Positions 33,961 to 41,593 of a stretch of DNA of 64,000 nt are shown in pieces. Numbering within the stretch: the stretch's first letter is position 1; each line of letters starts with the position of its first letter. The position numbers and the translations under genes are program-made. The notes below the pieces were generated by a model that was not told the origin of the DNA, did not search any database, and was given only the letters and a program-made list of their open reading frames with translations. The DNA comes from Amedibacterium intestinale (lineage in GTDB: Bacteria; Bacillota_I; Bacilli_A; Erysipelotrichales; Erysipelotrichaceae): the NCBI RefSeq assembly GCF_010537335.1, contig NZ_AP019711.1, positions 992,001 through 1,056,000 on the forward strand, written 5' to 3'.

Positions 33961-34809
33961 TTATTTTTGACCTTCGACATTGGGACGCCACGTTGCAAAA
34001 CGTTTTAGCGCTTCTTCATCTCTGCCATAAAAAGGCTGATTTTTATCAATACTTGCAATTTTCATCATATCCTCTTTCGTCAAAGTGAAATCAAAAATAT
34101 CAATATTTTCTTTAATGTGCGGCTCTGACTTAGAGCCTGGAATCACAATAACATTCATCTGCGTATGCCATTTCAGCACAATTTGTGCTGGACTTTTTTT
34201 ATATTTATCTGCTAACTCCTCAATAACTCTTTCTTTCAAAATTGATTTGTTATCACGACCACCTAATGGATACCATGCTTGCATAACAATGTTGTTTTTT
34301 GAAAGTAGTTTTTTCAGCTCTGTCTGTGGATAATAGGGGTGTGCTTCTACTTGAATTAATGCAGGGACAACTGAGCAATTATCTAATATTTCCTGAATTT
34401 CTTGGATATTAAAATTGGAAATTCCTATCGCTTTGAGTTTTCCCTCCGTATATGCTTTTTCTAATTGTCTATAACCAGCCAGATAATTTGCAGAGGGCTG
34501 ATGTAAAATCATCAGGTCTATATATTCTGTATCTAACCTCTTTAATGTTTCTTCTATTGCATCTTCATCTTCATAGAAGGATGGCCATAATTTAGTTTCA
34601 AGAAATATCTTATCACGAGAAAGTCCCGATTTTTTCATTCCTCTTCCAACAGCTTTTTCATTAACATATGCATTAGCAGTATCTATTAATTCATATCCAT
34701 TTTTCAATGCATATGTGACAGCATTTTCAGCATCATCTGGCGAAAGTAAATATGTACCTAATCCAATCATAGGCATCTTAATGCCATTATTTAAAGTAAT
34801 ATAATTCAT
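33961..34809 (-). CDS. Aldo/keto reductase
   Basis: 282 residues. The AKR catalytic tetrad can be placed: Asp and Tyr in LIDTANAYVNE, Lys in FLETKLWP, His in MILHQPS. NADPH-binding C-terminus with VIPGSKSEPHIKENIDIFDF. Reduces aldehydes or ketones. It is the last gene of an operon starting with a MerR-type regulator, which suggests detoxification of reactive aldehydes. Confidence 0.93.
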   Translation of the reverse strand: MNYITLNNGIKMPMIGLGTYLLSPDDAENAVTYALKNGYELIDTANAYVNEKAVGRGMKKSGLSRDKIFLETKLWPSFYEDEDAIEETLKRLDTEYIDLMILHQPSANYLAGYRQLEKAYTEGKLKAIGISNFNIQEIQEILDNCSVVPALIQVEAHPYYPQTELKKLLSKNNIVMQAWYPLGGRDNKSILKERVIEELADKYKKSPAQIVLKWHTQMNVIVIPGSKSEPHIKENIDIFDFTLTKEDMMKIASIDKNQPFYGRDEEALKRFATWRPNVEGQK

Positions 34810-34825
34810 AACTCTGTTCTCCTTT

Positions 34826-35410
34826 TTATTCTTTTTGTTTATCTGGGTCTTGATAACGAATTATTTTCGCAGGAACTCCTCCTACTACTGCATAGTCTGG
34901 AATATCTTTTGTTACTACTGCTCCTGCTCCTACAACAGCATATTTGCCAATAGTTACCCCAGGACAAATCGTTACATTCATACCAATCCATGCATTTTCT
35001 TTAATGGTAACCTTTCCATATGTATAAATGGTATGTCGTTCGTTCATGTCATGATTAATTGTTGCAATCCGAACACCTGGTGCAATCATAACTCCATCTT
35101 CAAATTCAATGCCACCAGATGACGATAAAATAGCAGAATGATTAATAAAAACGTTTTTTCCAAACTTCACACGATTACCAAAATCACAAATAAATGGTGT
35201 TAAAATTCTAACATCTTTAAGACTTTTTCCAAACAGTTCCTCCAAATATTGAATATATGACGGATCATCTGGCAATACTGCATTTGCTTTAGCACAAAGC
35301 GTTCTTGCACGAAGCATTTCATCAGCAGCTTCTTTAAAATAACCTTCACATACATCAGTCGGACCGCCTTGTTCCATTAAACTATATACGTATCCTTTTT
35401 CATAATTCAT
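34826..35410 (-). CDS. Maltose/galactoside O-acetyltransferase-like hexapeptide transferase
   Basis: 194 residues. N-terminal Mac domain (about 1-60), then left-handed beta-helix repeats (FGNRVKFGKNVFINH, GVRIATINHD, ENAWIGMNVTICPGVTIGKYAVVGAGAVV). The catalytic histidine lies in INHD. Uses acetyl-CoA to acetylate a sugar or similar acceptor. It overlaps the flavodoxin gene by 11 bases and lies 16 bases before the aldo/keto reductase. Confidence 0.9.
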   Translation of the reverse strand: MNYEKGYVYSLMEQGGPTDVCEGYFKEAADEMLRARTLCAKANAVLPDDPSYIQYLEELFGKSLKDVRILTPFICDFGNRVKFGKNVFINHSAILSSSGGIEFEDGVMIAPGVRIATINHDMNERHTIYTYGKVTIKENAWIGMNVTICPGVTIGKYAVVGAGAVVTKDIPDYAVVGGVPAKIIRYQDPDKQKE

Positions 35411-35908
35411 TTTTTACCCACCTTTCAATTATATCTGTTGCTTCATCTACCGAACCTCCCAATATTGCAAGTCCTGATGATACTTTTGAACCTTTGGCAA
35501 ATTGTGATATTTCTTTTTCTGTTGAAGAAAGACCGCTTCCTTCATGTGTACAAAAAGGGTGTATTACCTTACCCTTAAAATCAAACGCTTCTAAAAATGT
35601 ATATACTGCCATAGGCATAGTTCCCCAATAATTTGGATAGCCTAAATATATTTCATCATAGTTCTCAAAATTTTTTGGTAAAGAAATAAGTGGAGGTCTT
35701 GCATTTGCTTGTAAATCTTTCTTTGCTTCTTTAACGCAAATATTATAATCACTGTTATAGGGGTTCTTTTGTTCTAATTTAAATAAATCAGCACCTGTAA
35801 ACTTAGCAATTACTTTTGCAACTTTTTCGGTATTTCCAATCTTTATATACTTCATTACACCATTGAAGTAATTCTCGTCTGCCCTTGAATAAAACACCAC
35901 GAGTTGAT
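35400..35908 (-). pseudogene. Flavodoxin gene, 5' end cut off by IS3-family insertion
   Basis: About 168 codons of a flavodoxin_4-type protein: QLVVFYSRADENYF, NTEKVAKVIAKFTGADLF, GYPNYWGTMPMAVYTFLE, FCTHEGSGLSSTEKEI. The first 16 bases of the gene, with its ATG, are on the other side of the element at 37688-37703. Joining the halves across a GATC target site gives M-K-K-L-D-Q-L-V-V in frame. A GTG inside the element end (35930) could start a 176-residue hybrid, so some function may persist. The native start overlaps the MerR stop (ATGA). Confidence 0.88.
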
Positions 35909-35909
35909 A
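35906..35909. repeat. Left target-site copy (GATA) flanking the IS3 element
   Basis: GATA here faces GATC at 37688-37691. Removing the element and one copy restores the flavodoxin reading frame, so these are an insertion duplication with one altered base (or a 3-bp duplication GAT). Confidence 0.65.
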
Positions 35910-35945
35910 TGATCCCACTAAAGTAGACACACGAAATAAACAAAC

Positions 35946-36689
35946 GTGTATCTATGGAGGTGGGATTTTTCTATGGGAAGAAAGCCAAAGTTATCAACAA
36001 AAGAAAAAGTATATATTTGTGAACAATATTTAAACAGAGAGAAAAGTGTAAGAGAGCTTGTCAATGATTTTAATATCGATAAGAAGACAATAAGTACATG
36101 GATAAAGATGTATCAGTCATTGGGACCTAGATGTTTCAACCATAAAACACATAATGCAAAATATACTAAAGAGTTCAAACAACAGGTAGTTCAAGCATAT
36201 TTTGCAGGAGAAGGTTCTCTCGTAGATATTGCCATCAAATATGAAATTCCTTCATACAGTACTGTCAGAAGCTGGATTAAGAAGTATAATAACCTTGAAG
36301 AACTTAAGGATTATGATCCTAAGCCGGAGGTTTATATGAAAGATCGCAGCAGAAAAACAGCAAAAGAAGAACGTATTAAAATCGTAAATTACTGTTTGGA
36401 ACACAACAAGAATTATAAGGAGACAGCTGAACTATTTGATATTTCATACACGCAGATATATCAATGGGTTAGAAAATATCTATCAGCTGGAGAGGAAGGT
36501 CTTATCGATCGTCGCGGACAGCACAAGACTGAAGAACAGCTAAGCGAAACAGAGAAACTGCAACGTAAGGTAAAACTTCTTGAGCATCAGCTTAAGGAAA
36601 TGGAAATGGAGAATGAGCTCTTAAAAAAAGTACAGGAAATCGAAAGGAGGCGGTATTCTCCAAAACGAAAAACGAAGCGAAATACTTAG
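35946..36689 (+). CDS. IS3 transposase OrfA with multiple helix-turn-helix modules
   Basis: The real start is probably the ATG at 35973, after GGAGGTGGGA (MGRKPKLSTKEKVYICEQY), though the frame opens at 35946. Three helix-turn-helix modules in series are visible (VRELVNDFNIDKKTISTWIK, LVDIAIKYEIPSYSTVRSWI, YKETAELFDISYTQIYQWVR), then a leucine-zipper-like end (LQRKVKLLEHQLKEMEMENE). It is longer than most OrfA proteins. A run of seven A at 36623-36629 near its end is a slippery site for -1 frameshifting into orfB. Confidence 0.88.
   Translation: MYLWRWDFSMGRKPKLSTKEKVYICEQYLNREKSVRELVNDFNIDKKTISTWIKMYQSLGPRCFNHKTHNAKYTKEFKQQVVQAYFAGEGSLVDIAIKYEIPSYSTVRSWIKKYNNLEELKDYDPKPEVYMKDRSRKTAKEERIKIVNYCLEHNKNYKETAELFDISYTQIYQWVRKYLSAGEEGLIDRRGQHKTEEQLSETEKLQRKVKLLEHQLKEMEMENELLKKVQEIERRRYSPKRKTKRNT
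36623..36630 (+). promoter_or_regulatory. Probable -1 ribosomal frameshift site of the IS3 element
   Basis: A-AAA-AAA-G read in the orfA frame is a canonical slippery heptamer. After a -1 slip the frame is open without stops into orfB. An AAAGGAGG follows about 15 bases downstream. The fused product would be the active transposase. Confidence 0.7.
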
Positions 36690-36733
36690 CTATCAGAGAA
36701 CTTCATGAAGCAAAGAAATATAGTATCAGCTGG

Positions 36734-37633
36734 ATGTGCAAACGATTAGGTGTTAAACGTTCAGCCTATTATAAATGGCTGAATCGCTCTATTACAGCCA
36801 ATGAACAGGAAGATATGAAACTAGCAGAAATCATCATGGAATATCATCAGAAATATGGTGGGATTTTAGGTTATCGCAGAATGCGTATCTTCATCAATCG
36901 TAAATATAATAAGCACTATAATACGAAACGTGTTCGTAGAATAATGAGGATTCTTGGGATTCATTCTGCAATCAGAGGAAAAAGAACCTGTTGTACGGTT
37001 TCAAACAAGCTGAATCAAAAAGCTGAGAATATACTCCACCGAGAATTTGAAGCATCTGGACCAAATGAAAAATGGACAACCGATGTAACGGAGTTCAAAG
37101 TCCCACATTCGCAAGAAAAACTATATCTTAGTGCATTTTTCGATCTGTATGATCGTTCTATTATCGCATGGTCTATTAGTAATCGAAATGATAATGCACT
37201 TGTGTTAGACACCTTCAATCAAGCAATCAAGCTAAATCCAGATGCTCACCCGCTATTTCATTCAGATCGGGGTTTTCAATATACAAGCCCGGTATTCCAG
37301 CACAAGCTGAAGGAACAAGGAATGACGCAGTCCATGTCAAGAGTAGCGTGTTGTCTGGATAATGGTCCAACAGAAGGTCTATGGGGAATCATTAAAACAG
37401 AAATGTATAAGATATATGATATCCATAATAAAGAGAGCTTGGTGGAAGCAATTAGCAAATACATCGATTTCTATAATCATCAACGTTATCAAACGAGATT
37501 TGATTCAAAAGCACCAATGGAAGTAAGAATAGAAGCTATCAATAATGAAAAACCAAAACATTATCCAATCGCATTTAATCCAAGAATCGCAAAATATAAG
37601 GAGTCACTCAAAAACAAAACCCAATCAGCATGA
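36734..37633 (+). CDS. IS3 transposase OrfB (DDE integrase core)
   Basis: 299 residues from the first ATG, though the natural product is probably the OrfAB frameshift fusion beginning near 36629. An HTH_21-type region (YGGILGYRRMRIFINRKYN) precedes the integrase core with its DDE residues: first Asp in WTTDVTEF, second in LFHSDRGFQY, Glu in DNGPTEGLWGIIK. All three are present, so the element may be active. Confidence 0.92.
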   Translation: MCKRLGVKRSAYYKWLNRSITANEQEDMKLAEIIMEYHQKYGGILGYRRMRIFINRKYNKHYNTKRVRRIMRILGIHSAIRGKRTCCTVSNKLNQKAENILHREFEASGPNEKWTTDVTEFKVPHSQEKLYLSAFFDLYDRSIIAWSISNRNDNALVLDTFNQAIKLNPDAHPLFHSDRGFQYTSPVFQHKLKEQGMTQSMSRVACCLDNGPTEGLWGIIKTEMYKIYDIHNKESLVEAISKYIDFYNHQRYQTRFDSKAPMEVRIEAINNEKPKHYPIAFNPRIAKYKESLKNKTQSA

Positions 37634-37699
37634 TGCCAATTGGGTAATAAATTTTACTTATTTAGTGTGTCCACTTGACAGGGACCAGATCAAGTTTTT

Positions 37700-38089
37700 T
37701 CATTCTTTTTTTTCTTTTTTCCATATCAATTTTCCTGTCCTTAACGCTTCCTCATAACGAAAAATTTTAAATGATAATTTATCCATAGTTTTTTCGATGT
37801 TGTTTTTTTGTTCTTTTAATATCTCCATTTGACTATTTAAAAGTTCTAATCTTGCTGGAATTGTCTTATCTCCCTGTTGAAACAGTCTTACATATTCAAT
37901 CATAGCTTCAATAGGTAATCCTGCACTTCTCATACAAATTGCCAATTCTACCCACTTTAAATCTTCTTCTTGATAGTCACGTATTCCACCAGATGTTCTG
38001 GTAACTTCAGGTATCATTTTAATTCGTTCATAATATCGCAAAGTATCTTGACTAATATGATATTTTTCTGCAACTTCTTTGATTGTCAA
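37700..38089 (-). CDS. MerR family regulator (AdhR/NmlR-like)
   Basis: 129 residues. Winged HTH IKEVAEKYHISQDTLRYYERIKMIPEVTR at the N-terminus, then a dimerisation helix. A cysteine in ELAICMRSAGLPIE (about residue 52) matches the thiol used by AdhR-type sensors of aldehydes. The start is a TTG at 38089 with GGGAGG upstream; no ATG is available. Its stop overlaps the native flavodoxin ATG. It probably controls the whole operon, now separated from it by the IS3 element. Confidence 0.85.
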   Translation of the reverse strand: MTIKEVAEKYHISQDTLRYYERIKMIPEVTRTSGGIRDYQEEDLKWVELAICMRSAGLPIEAMIEYVRLFQQGDKTIPARLELLNSQMEILKEQKNNIEKTMDKLSFKIFRYEEALRTGKLIWKKEKKE

Positions 38090-38114
38090 TTTTCAATCAC
38101 CTCCCGCTGAAAAC

Positions 38115-38145
38115 ACTATACAACTTAGAGTTTACTCTAAGTCAA
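38115..38145 (-). promoter_or_regulatory. MerR-type promoter with 19-bp spacer and palindromic operator
   Basis: Minus strand: -35 TTGACT (38140-38145), 19-bp spacer, -10 TATAGT (38115-38120). A palindrome with 9-bp arms, ACTTAGAGT and ACTCTAAGT (38123-38142), lies between. The long spacer and operator between the two boxes are the hallmark of promoters that MerR proteins activate by DNA distortion. Confidence 0.85.
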
Positions 38146-38249
38146 GAAATTTTCTTATTTTTTTATGTGATTTTTATTCTTATAGCAATCAAATTGTATA
38201 TGAAACAGATGGAGTCTTTGTCGAATTGTCAATGGGTTTGACAATTATA

Positions 38250-38470
38250 CGCCATTTCTTCCTCCTGTTAGCACAGAAAAAGGAAAAGGGGATATTCGTT
38301 CTAACAATTTTTGAAACTTCAAATGCTGGATAAATTTTTTAAGTGGATAAAAATCATACACATGTATACTCTTTCCATTGATATAGTCTGTTATATACTT
38401 GCGTAGCTGTTCTAACTCATCTTCCAGACATTCTTCCTCGCTGTCAAAGAAATTATCATAAATAAACGTC
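38250..38470 (-). pseudogene. Reading-frame remnant without start codon
   Basis: After a TAG near 38473 the minus strand reads about 72 codons (beginning TFIYDNFFDSEEECLEDEL, ending FSVLTGGRNGV) to a TAA. It has protein-like composition and no ATG. The end LTGGRNGV recalls the start of a P-loop, but no family can be assigned. Confidence 0.3.
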
Positions 38471-38494
38471 TAAAAAGAAAACCGATAGAGATAG

Positions 38495-38728
38495 ATACAC
38501 AACAATTTATTCTCCTGCATGGTAAAGAACTATAACAAACACCACGCAGACAATCCCCTGCCATATATCTATCACATCGTACATACTACGCCTACGTTCT
38601 GTACAAGATTGGCAAGCAGGAACATGAAACCGAAATATTTACAATACATCATGACACATTCCAACTTCAGTTTCACGATGAACTGGTATGCTTATGCATC
38701 CATAGATACCGCAAAATCAGAGGTTTGA
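38495..38728 (+). pseudogene. Tyrosine recombinase (integrase) C-terminal remnant
   Basis: About 78 codons resemble the end of Tn916/phage-type integrases: VKNYNKHHADNPLP, then HIVHTTPTFCTRLASRNMKPKYLQYIMTHSN and TMNWYAYASIDTAKSEV. In active enzymes these read H-x-L-R-H-T-FCTR and IMGHSN...Y. Here the arginine of HxxR is histidine, extra residues follow and the glycine before HSN is threonine. The N-terminal 300 residues are missing. It marks a former integrative element. Confidence 0.75.
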
Positions 38729-39034
38729 CGTCTTATTACATAAGAAGGATTTACCACGATTGACAGAGAAAACATAAAAAAACCGCCATAAGCAGTTTTT
38801 CGTTCTTCCTTTTTATAAAAGAAATGGAATTAGGAAAGTATGTGCATCAAGGAGGATGAACTTGACAAAAGTTTTTCTTTTATAAAAAGTATATAAGATT
38901 TCTTTAAATCTTGTACATACTTTATCACACATAAAAATAATTTTCAATATTTTTCTGTAAGAAAATGCTTTTATTTATGAAAATAATTTCAAAAATACAT
39001 TCTTTTTCCATAAATCGATAAAACAACTTTCAAT

Positions 39035-39850
39035 TTACACCTTTCTTTTCCATAAACATTTATAAGATATATAGATAAACAGCATAAATATAAGACTAGT
39101 GCCAGAGAAAATCATCAAAAAAAGCAAAATAGAAGTATTATAAATAGCCGACCAATTTACTATAAATGATAAGGAATAAAAAGCAAAGCTTAGCAGTATT
39201 ATCATACATAGGAAAAAACTTCTTTTTACCGATAAAAGCTCCTTCCAATTCCCTTCATTTAGTACATGAAGATTAAAATTAGAAAACTTAAGTTCTTTTA
39301 TGCTTTCCCCCTGGTATTTTTCAATACGCTTTTTTAATGCTTTCATTAGCGTAGAAACAAAAACTAAGATATAAATCACATTAACCAGTACTTCCCATGG
39401 TTTTATTAATAACTTACCTATATCATATCCTAAAACACCATTTAACAAACCCGATCCTAGAATAGATATTAGGTTAAAGGGAATCCTTAATAATAGAAGC
39501 AAAACAAGAACAACAAAAATCTCAAACAAGAAACTTAAAATCTTTCCTAAATCCATAGAAAACAAGGAACAAACTATCCTTTTACAATTTTCTAATACAA
39601 AATTCAAACTTCTATCCTCTTGCTCACTTGTTTGTTTCATTTCTTCAACATTGATTTTATAAGCATCCAAAATTTCATCAACCAATTCATTGAAATCTCC
39701 AAAATCCTGTATTGCTTCTTCTTCATCTTTTCCTTCCTGCATCTTCATTTCAATATGCGTACGATATTCATCCAGAATGTCCTGTCGCTCCTTTTCATTT
39801 AGAATATGCAAACGTTTTTCTAGCAGGCTTAGAAATTCATCTTTTTTCAT
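39035..39850 (-). CDS. DUF1700 membrane protein
   Basis: 271 residues. The N-terminal DUF1700 domain (about 1-75: MKKDEFLSLLEKRLHILNEKERQDILDEY, EEEAIQDFGDFNELVDEIL) is followed by four to five membrane helices. Usually the middle gene of a PadR-DUF1700-DUF4097 set. Here PadR is present upstream with a 14-base overlap, but the expected DUF4097 gene is absent and the decayed region begins instead. Confidence 0.85.
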   Translation of the reverse strand: MKKDEFLSLLEKRLHILNEKERQDILDEYRTHIEMKMQEGKDEEEAIQDFGDFNELVDEILDAYKINVEEMKQTSEQEDRSLNFVLENCKRIVCSLFSMDLGKILSFLFEIFVVLVLLLLLRIPFNLISILGSGLLNGVLGYDIGKLLIKPWEVLVNVIYILVFVSTLMKALKKRIEKYQGESIKELKFSNFNLHVLNEGNWKELLSVKRSFFLCMIILLSFAFYSLSFIVNWSAIYNTSILLFLMIFSGTSLIFMLFIYISYKCLWKRKV

Positions 39851-40166
39851 CTGTATCACTCTCCTCTATAAACCGATTCACTCTTTCATAAAATGTATGC
39901 CAATCTTCCAATAAAGCTTTCATACGTTCTTTTCCAATAGCTGTCATTCGATAATATTTTCTAGAAGGTCCTTCTTTTGATTCTACCAGATATGTTTCAA
40001 AATAATGTTCATTGGTAAGTCTGCGAAGCAAAGGATATAATGTCCCCTCATTAACATCAACAATCTTTCCTACCTCTGATACAAGTTCATATCCATACTT
40101 ATCTTTATTGTTTAAAGACAATAAAACAATAAGTTCTAATACTCCCTTTTTAAATTGAGCATTCAT
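39837..40166 (-). CDS. PadR family transcriptional regulator
   Basis: 109 residues: winged helix with FKKGVLELIVLLSLNNKDKYGYELVSEV and VNEGTLYPLLRRL, then a C-terminal dimerisation helix (about 80-109). PadR proteins are mostly repressors of their own operon, here including the DUF1700 gene. The start at 40166 follows AGAGGTGATG. Confidence 0.92.
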   Translation of the reverse strand: MNAQFKKGVLELIVLLSLNNKDKYGYELVSEVGKIVDVNEGTLYPLLRRLTNEHYFETYLVESKEGPSRKYYRMTAIGKERMKALLEDWHTFYERVNRFIEESDTDEKR

Positions 40167-40188
40167 GGCATCACCTCTTTGCAGATAT

Positions 40189-40218
40189 ATTCTACCCCTC
40201 ACTACTGTGCAATGTCAA
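40189..40218 (-). promoter_or_regulatory. Promoter of the PadR-DUF1700 operon
   Basis: Minus strand -35 TTGACA (40213-40218), 18-bp spacer, -10 TAGAAT (40189-40194), 23 bases before the PadR start. Confidence 0.7.
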
Positions 40219-40240
40219 GTACTGTATATATTATAATACT

Positions 40241-40288
40241 AAAAAGCAGATGATTTTAATCTTTTACGATTTCTTTCATCTGCTTTTT
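40241..40288 (-). terminator. Terminator of the dUTPase gene
   Basis: AAAAAGCAGATGA pairs with TCATCTGCTTTTT; the loop is about 22 bases. It ends the five-gene set 40292-42493. Confidence 0.85.
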
Positions 40289-40291
40289 ATA

Positions 40292-40804
40292 TCATTTATT
40301 TGTACTTCCAAATCCGCCATTTCTTATTTCTTTTACATCATCATCTTCACAAATACCAAAAGGAAGAAAAATACCCTGCATAAATCCAGCTTGTGCTTTC
40401 AATTCAACAACCTTTTGTTCTGTTGTATCATTTGTTAATTTTGAAAACATATGTCCTTCATTATCAGAATAGAAATAATCACTGTCAATAATTCCAACTG
40501 TGTTGTTTAACTGTAAACGATATTTAAACCCTAATGAACTTCTTGGAAACAGCTGCAAGACCCAGCCTTCTGCTATTTCTACACGTATTCCTGTAGGTAT
40601 CTTTATAATTTCTTTTGGCTGTAAAACAATATCTATAGGCAAAAAGAAATCATATCCTGCAGAACCACTGGTAGCTCTTCTTGGAAGCTGAATACTTTCA
40701 TAGATTTTCACCACTTCATCTTTTGAAGTATTTGGAAAAGTATCTAACCAGTCTTTTTCAAACTGTTCATAACTCACTTTATAAAATTTCGCAATTCTTT
40801 GCAT
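40292..40804 (-). CDS. dUTP diphosphatase, trimeric dUTPase family
   Basis: 170 residues, somewhat long because of an N-terminal extension (about 1-40). Motifs: RATSGSAGYDFFLP (motif 1), FPRSSLGFK (motif 2), NNTVGIIDSDYF (motif 3, catalytic Asp), FLPFGICEDDD and NGGFGSTNK (motif 5). Converts dUTP to dUMP, complementing the dCMP deaminase at 30.2 kb. Confidence 0.93.
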   Translation of the reverse strand: MQRIAKFYKVSYEQFEKDWLDTFPNTSKDEVVKIYESIQLPRRATSGSAGYDFFLPIDIVLQPKEIIKIPTGIRVEIAEGWVLQLFPRSSLGFKYRLQLNNTVGIIDSDYFYSDNEGHMFSKLTNDTTEQKVVELKAQAGFMQGIFLPFGICEDDDVKEIRNGGFGSTNK

Positions 40805-40815
40805 ATCATCACCTG

Positions 40816-41070
40816 CTATCCTTGTTTCTTATACTGCTGCAATGCCTTTGAAATCTGATCTGGGCAGGAAGTAGCTTTCCCTCCGCAGCGAACCCCGCAA
40901 AATGCATCAATCACTTCATCAATTGTTTTGTTTTCAAGAATACGTGAAATTCCTAAAAGATTTCCTGGACATCCTCCAACAATTGTAACATGTCGAATAA
41001 TATCTCCATCCATTTCAAAACGCATTTCTCTTGAACATACCCCTTGCGGTTTATAAATAAATGTTTCCAT
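40816..41070 (-). CDS. TSCPD domain protein (TIGR03905 type)
   Basis: 84 residues. The pattern KPQGVCSREMRFEMDGDIIRHVTIVGGCPGN and FCGVRCGGKATSCPDQI, with six cysteines, matches the TSCPD family, named for that motif and found fused to ribonucleotide reductases or free-standing. A nucleotide- or metal-related role is likely but unknown. Lies between the dUTPase and Gx-transporter genes in one operon. Start at 41070 chosen for AAAGGATG spacing. Confidence 0.85.
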   Translation of the reverse strand: METFIYKPQGVCSREMRFEMDGDIIRHVTIVGGCPGNLLGISRILENKTIDEVIDAFCGVRCGGKATSCPDQISKALQQYKKQG

Positions 41071-41089
41071 ATCTTTCATCCTTTCCCTA

Positions 41090-41593
41090 TCATAGTCTAT
41101 GCTGTAATCGCTCTACAACAGAATCTGCTAAAAAAGCAATAAACAATCCACTTGGAATCCCTAATAAGATCAAAAGTGGTAAGATTGCCTGCATAAAAAA
41201 CTGCTGATATATAAATGTTACCATTATGACCTGTCCAATCGCATGAAAAACACTTCCTGCAACACTAACCCCATAGATACTCATAGGGGTAAACTTTTTA
41301 GCAAGCAAACATGCAATTGAACTTAATATCACGCCACTTAAAGAAAGCCAAAATCCTGTTCCAAACAAAGTTCCTTTCAATAAAGATGCAAAAATCACTC
41401 TTGTTAAATTTACACCTATCATAATTTTAAAATTAAACAAATATAAGGCAATCAACCCTACAATATTTGCTAAACCTAAACGAAAACCTGGTACAGGAAG
41501 AGGCAATGGTATCATTGATTCAACCATATGAAACAAAACACTTAATGCCACCAGCATCGTAATTGTCGTCATTTTCTTTGTCTTATTCATCAT
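41090..41593 (-). CDS. Gx transporter family membrane protein (Hpre_diP_synt_I)
   Basis: 167 residues, five to six membrane helices, with VESMIPLPLPVPGFRLGLANIVGL near the N-terminus and the paired NLTRVIFASLLKGTLFGTGFWLSLSG motif. The family was once annotated as heptaprenyl diphosphate synthase component I but looks like an ECF-type S component. It often accompanies NusG domain II and FMN-binding proteins, as here. Overlaps the NusG-II gene by four bases. Confidence 0.85.
   Translation of the reverse strand: MMNKTKKMTTITMLVALSVLFHMVESMIPLPLPVPGFRLGLANIVGLIALYLFNFKIMIGVNLTRVIFASLLKGTLFGTGFWLSLSGVILSSIACLLAKKFTPMSIYGVSVAGSVFHAIGQVIMVTFIYQQFFMQAILPLLILLGIPSGLFIAFLADSVVERLQHRL

Larger units (their letters stand above)
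35910..37687 (+). mobile_element. IS3-family insertion sequence (IS150-like group), complete
   Basis: About 1778 bp. Ends begin TGATCCC and, on the other strand, TGGTCCC, and continue as imperfect inverted repeats of about 30 bp (AGTAGACACACGAAATAA against AGTGGACACACTAAATAA). It carries orfA and orfB in the -1 frame, both intact. A CCCAAT/ATTGGG hairpin sits after orfB inside the right end. It interrupts the MerR-flavodoxin operon and lies opposite to it. Confidence 0.9.
38143..39034. other. Gene-poor decayed region
   Basis: Nearly 900 bases without an intact gene. It contains a stem-loop AATTGTCAA/TTGACAATT (38224-38246), a start-less minus-strand reading frame ending at TAA near 38250, a degraded tyrosine-recombinase end (separate entry), a weak hairpin AAACCGC/GCAGTTT near 38780-38803, and an imperfect inverted repeat around AAGATTT/AAATCTT near 38890-38925. 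The picture is of an old mobile-element insertion that has decayed. Confidence 0.6.

Noticed and set aside
38079-38333. Plus-strand 84-residue frame over the MerR promoter
   Set aside because: Covers a well-formed promoter and operator on the other strand and resembles no protein; treated as chance.
38855-38890. Very short frame after AAGGAGG with TTG start
   Set aside because: Good ribosome-site-like sequence but only about eight codons to a stop, in decayed DNA.
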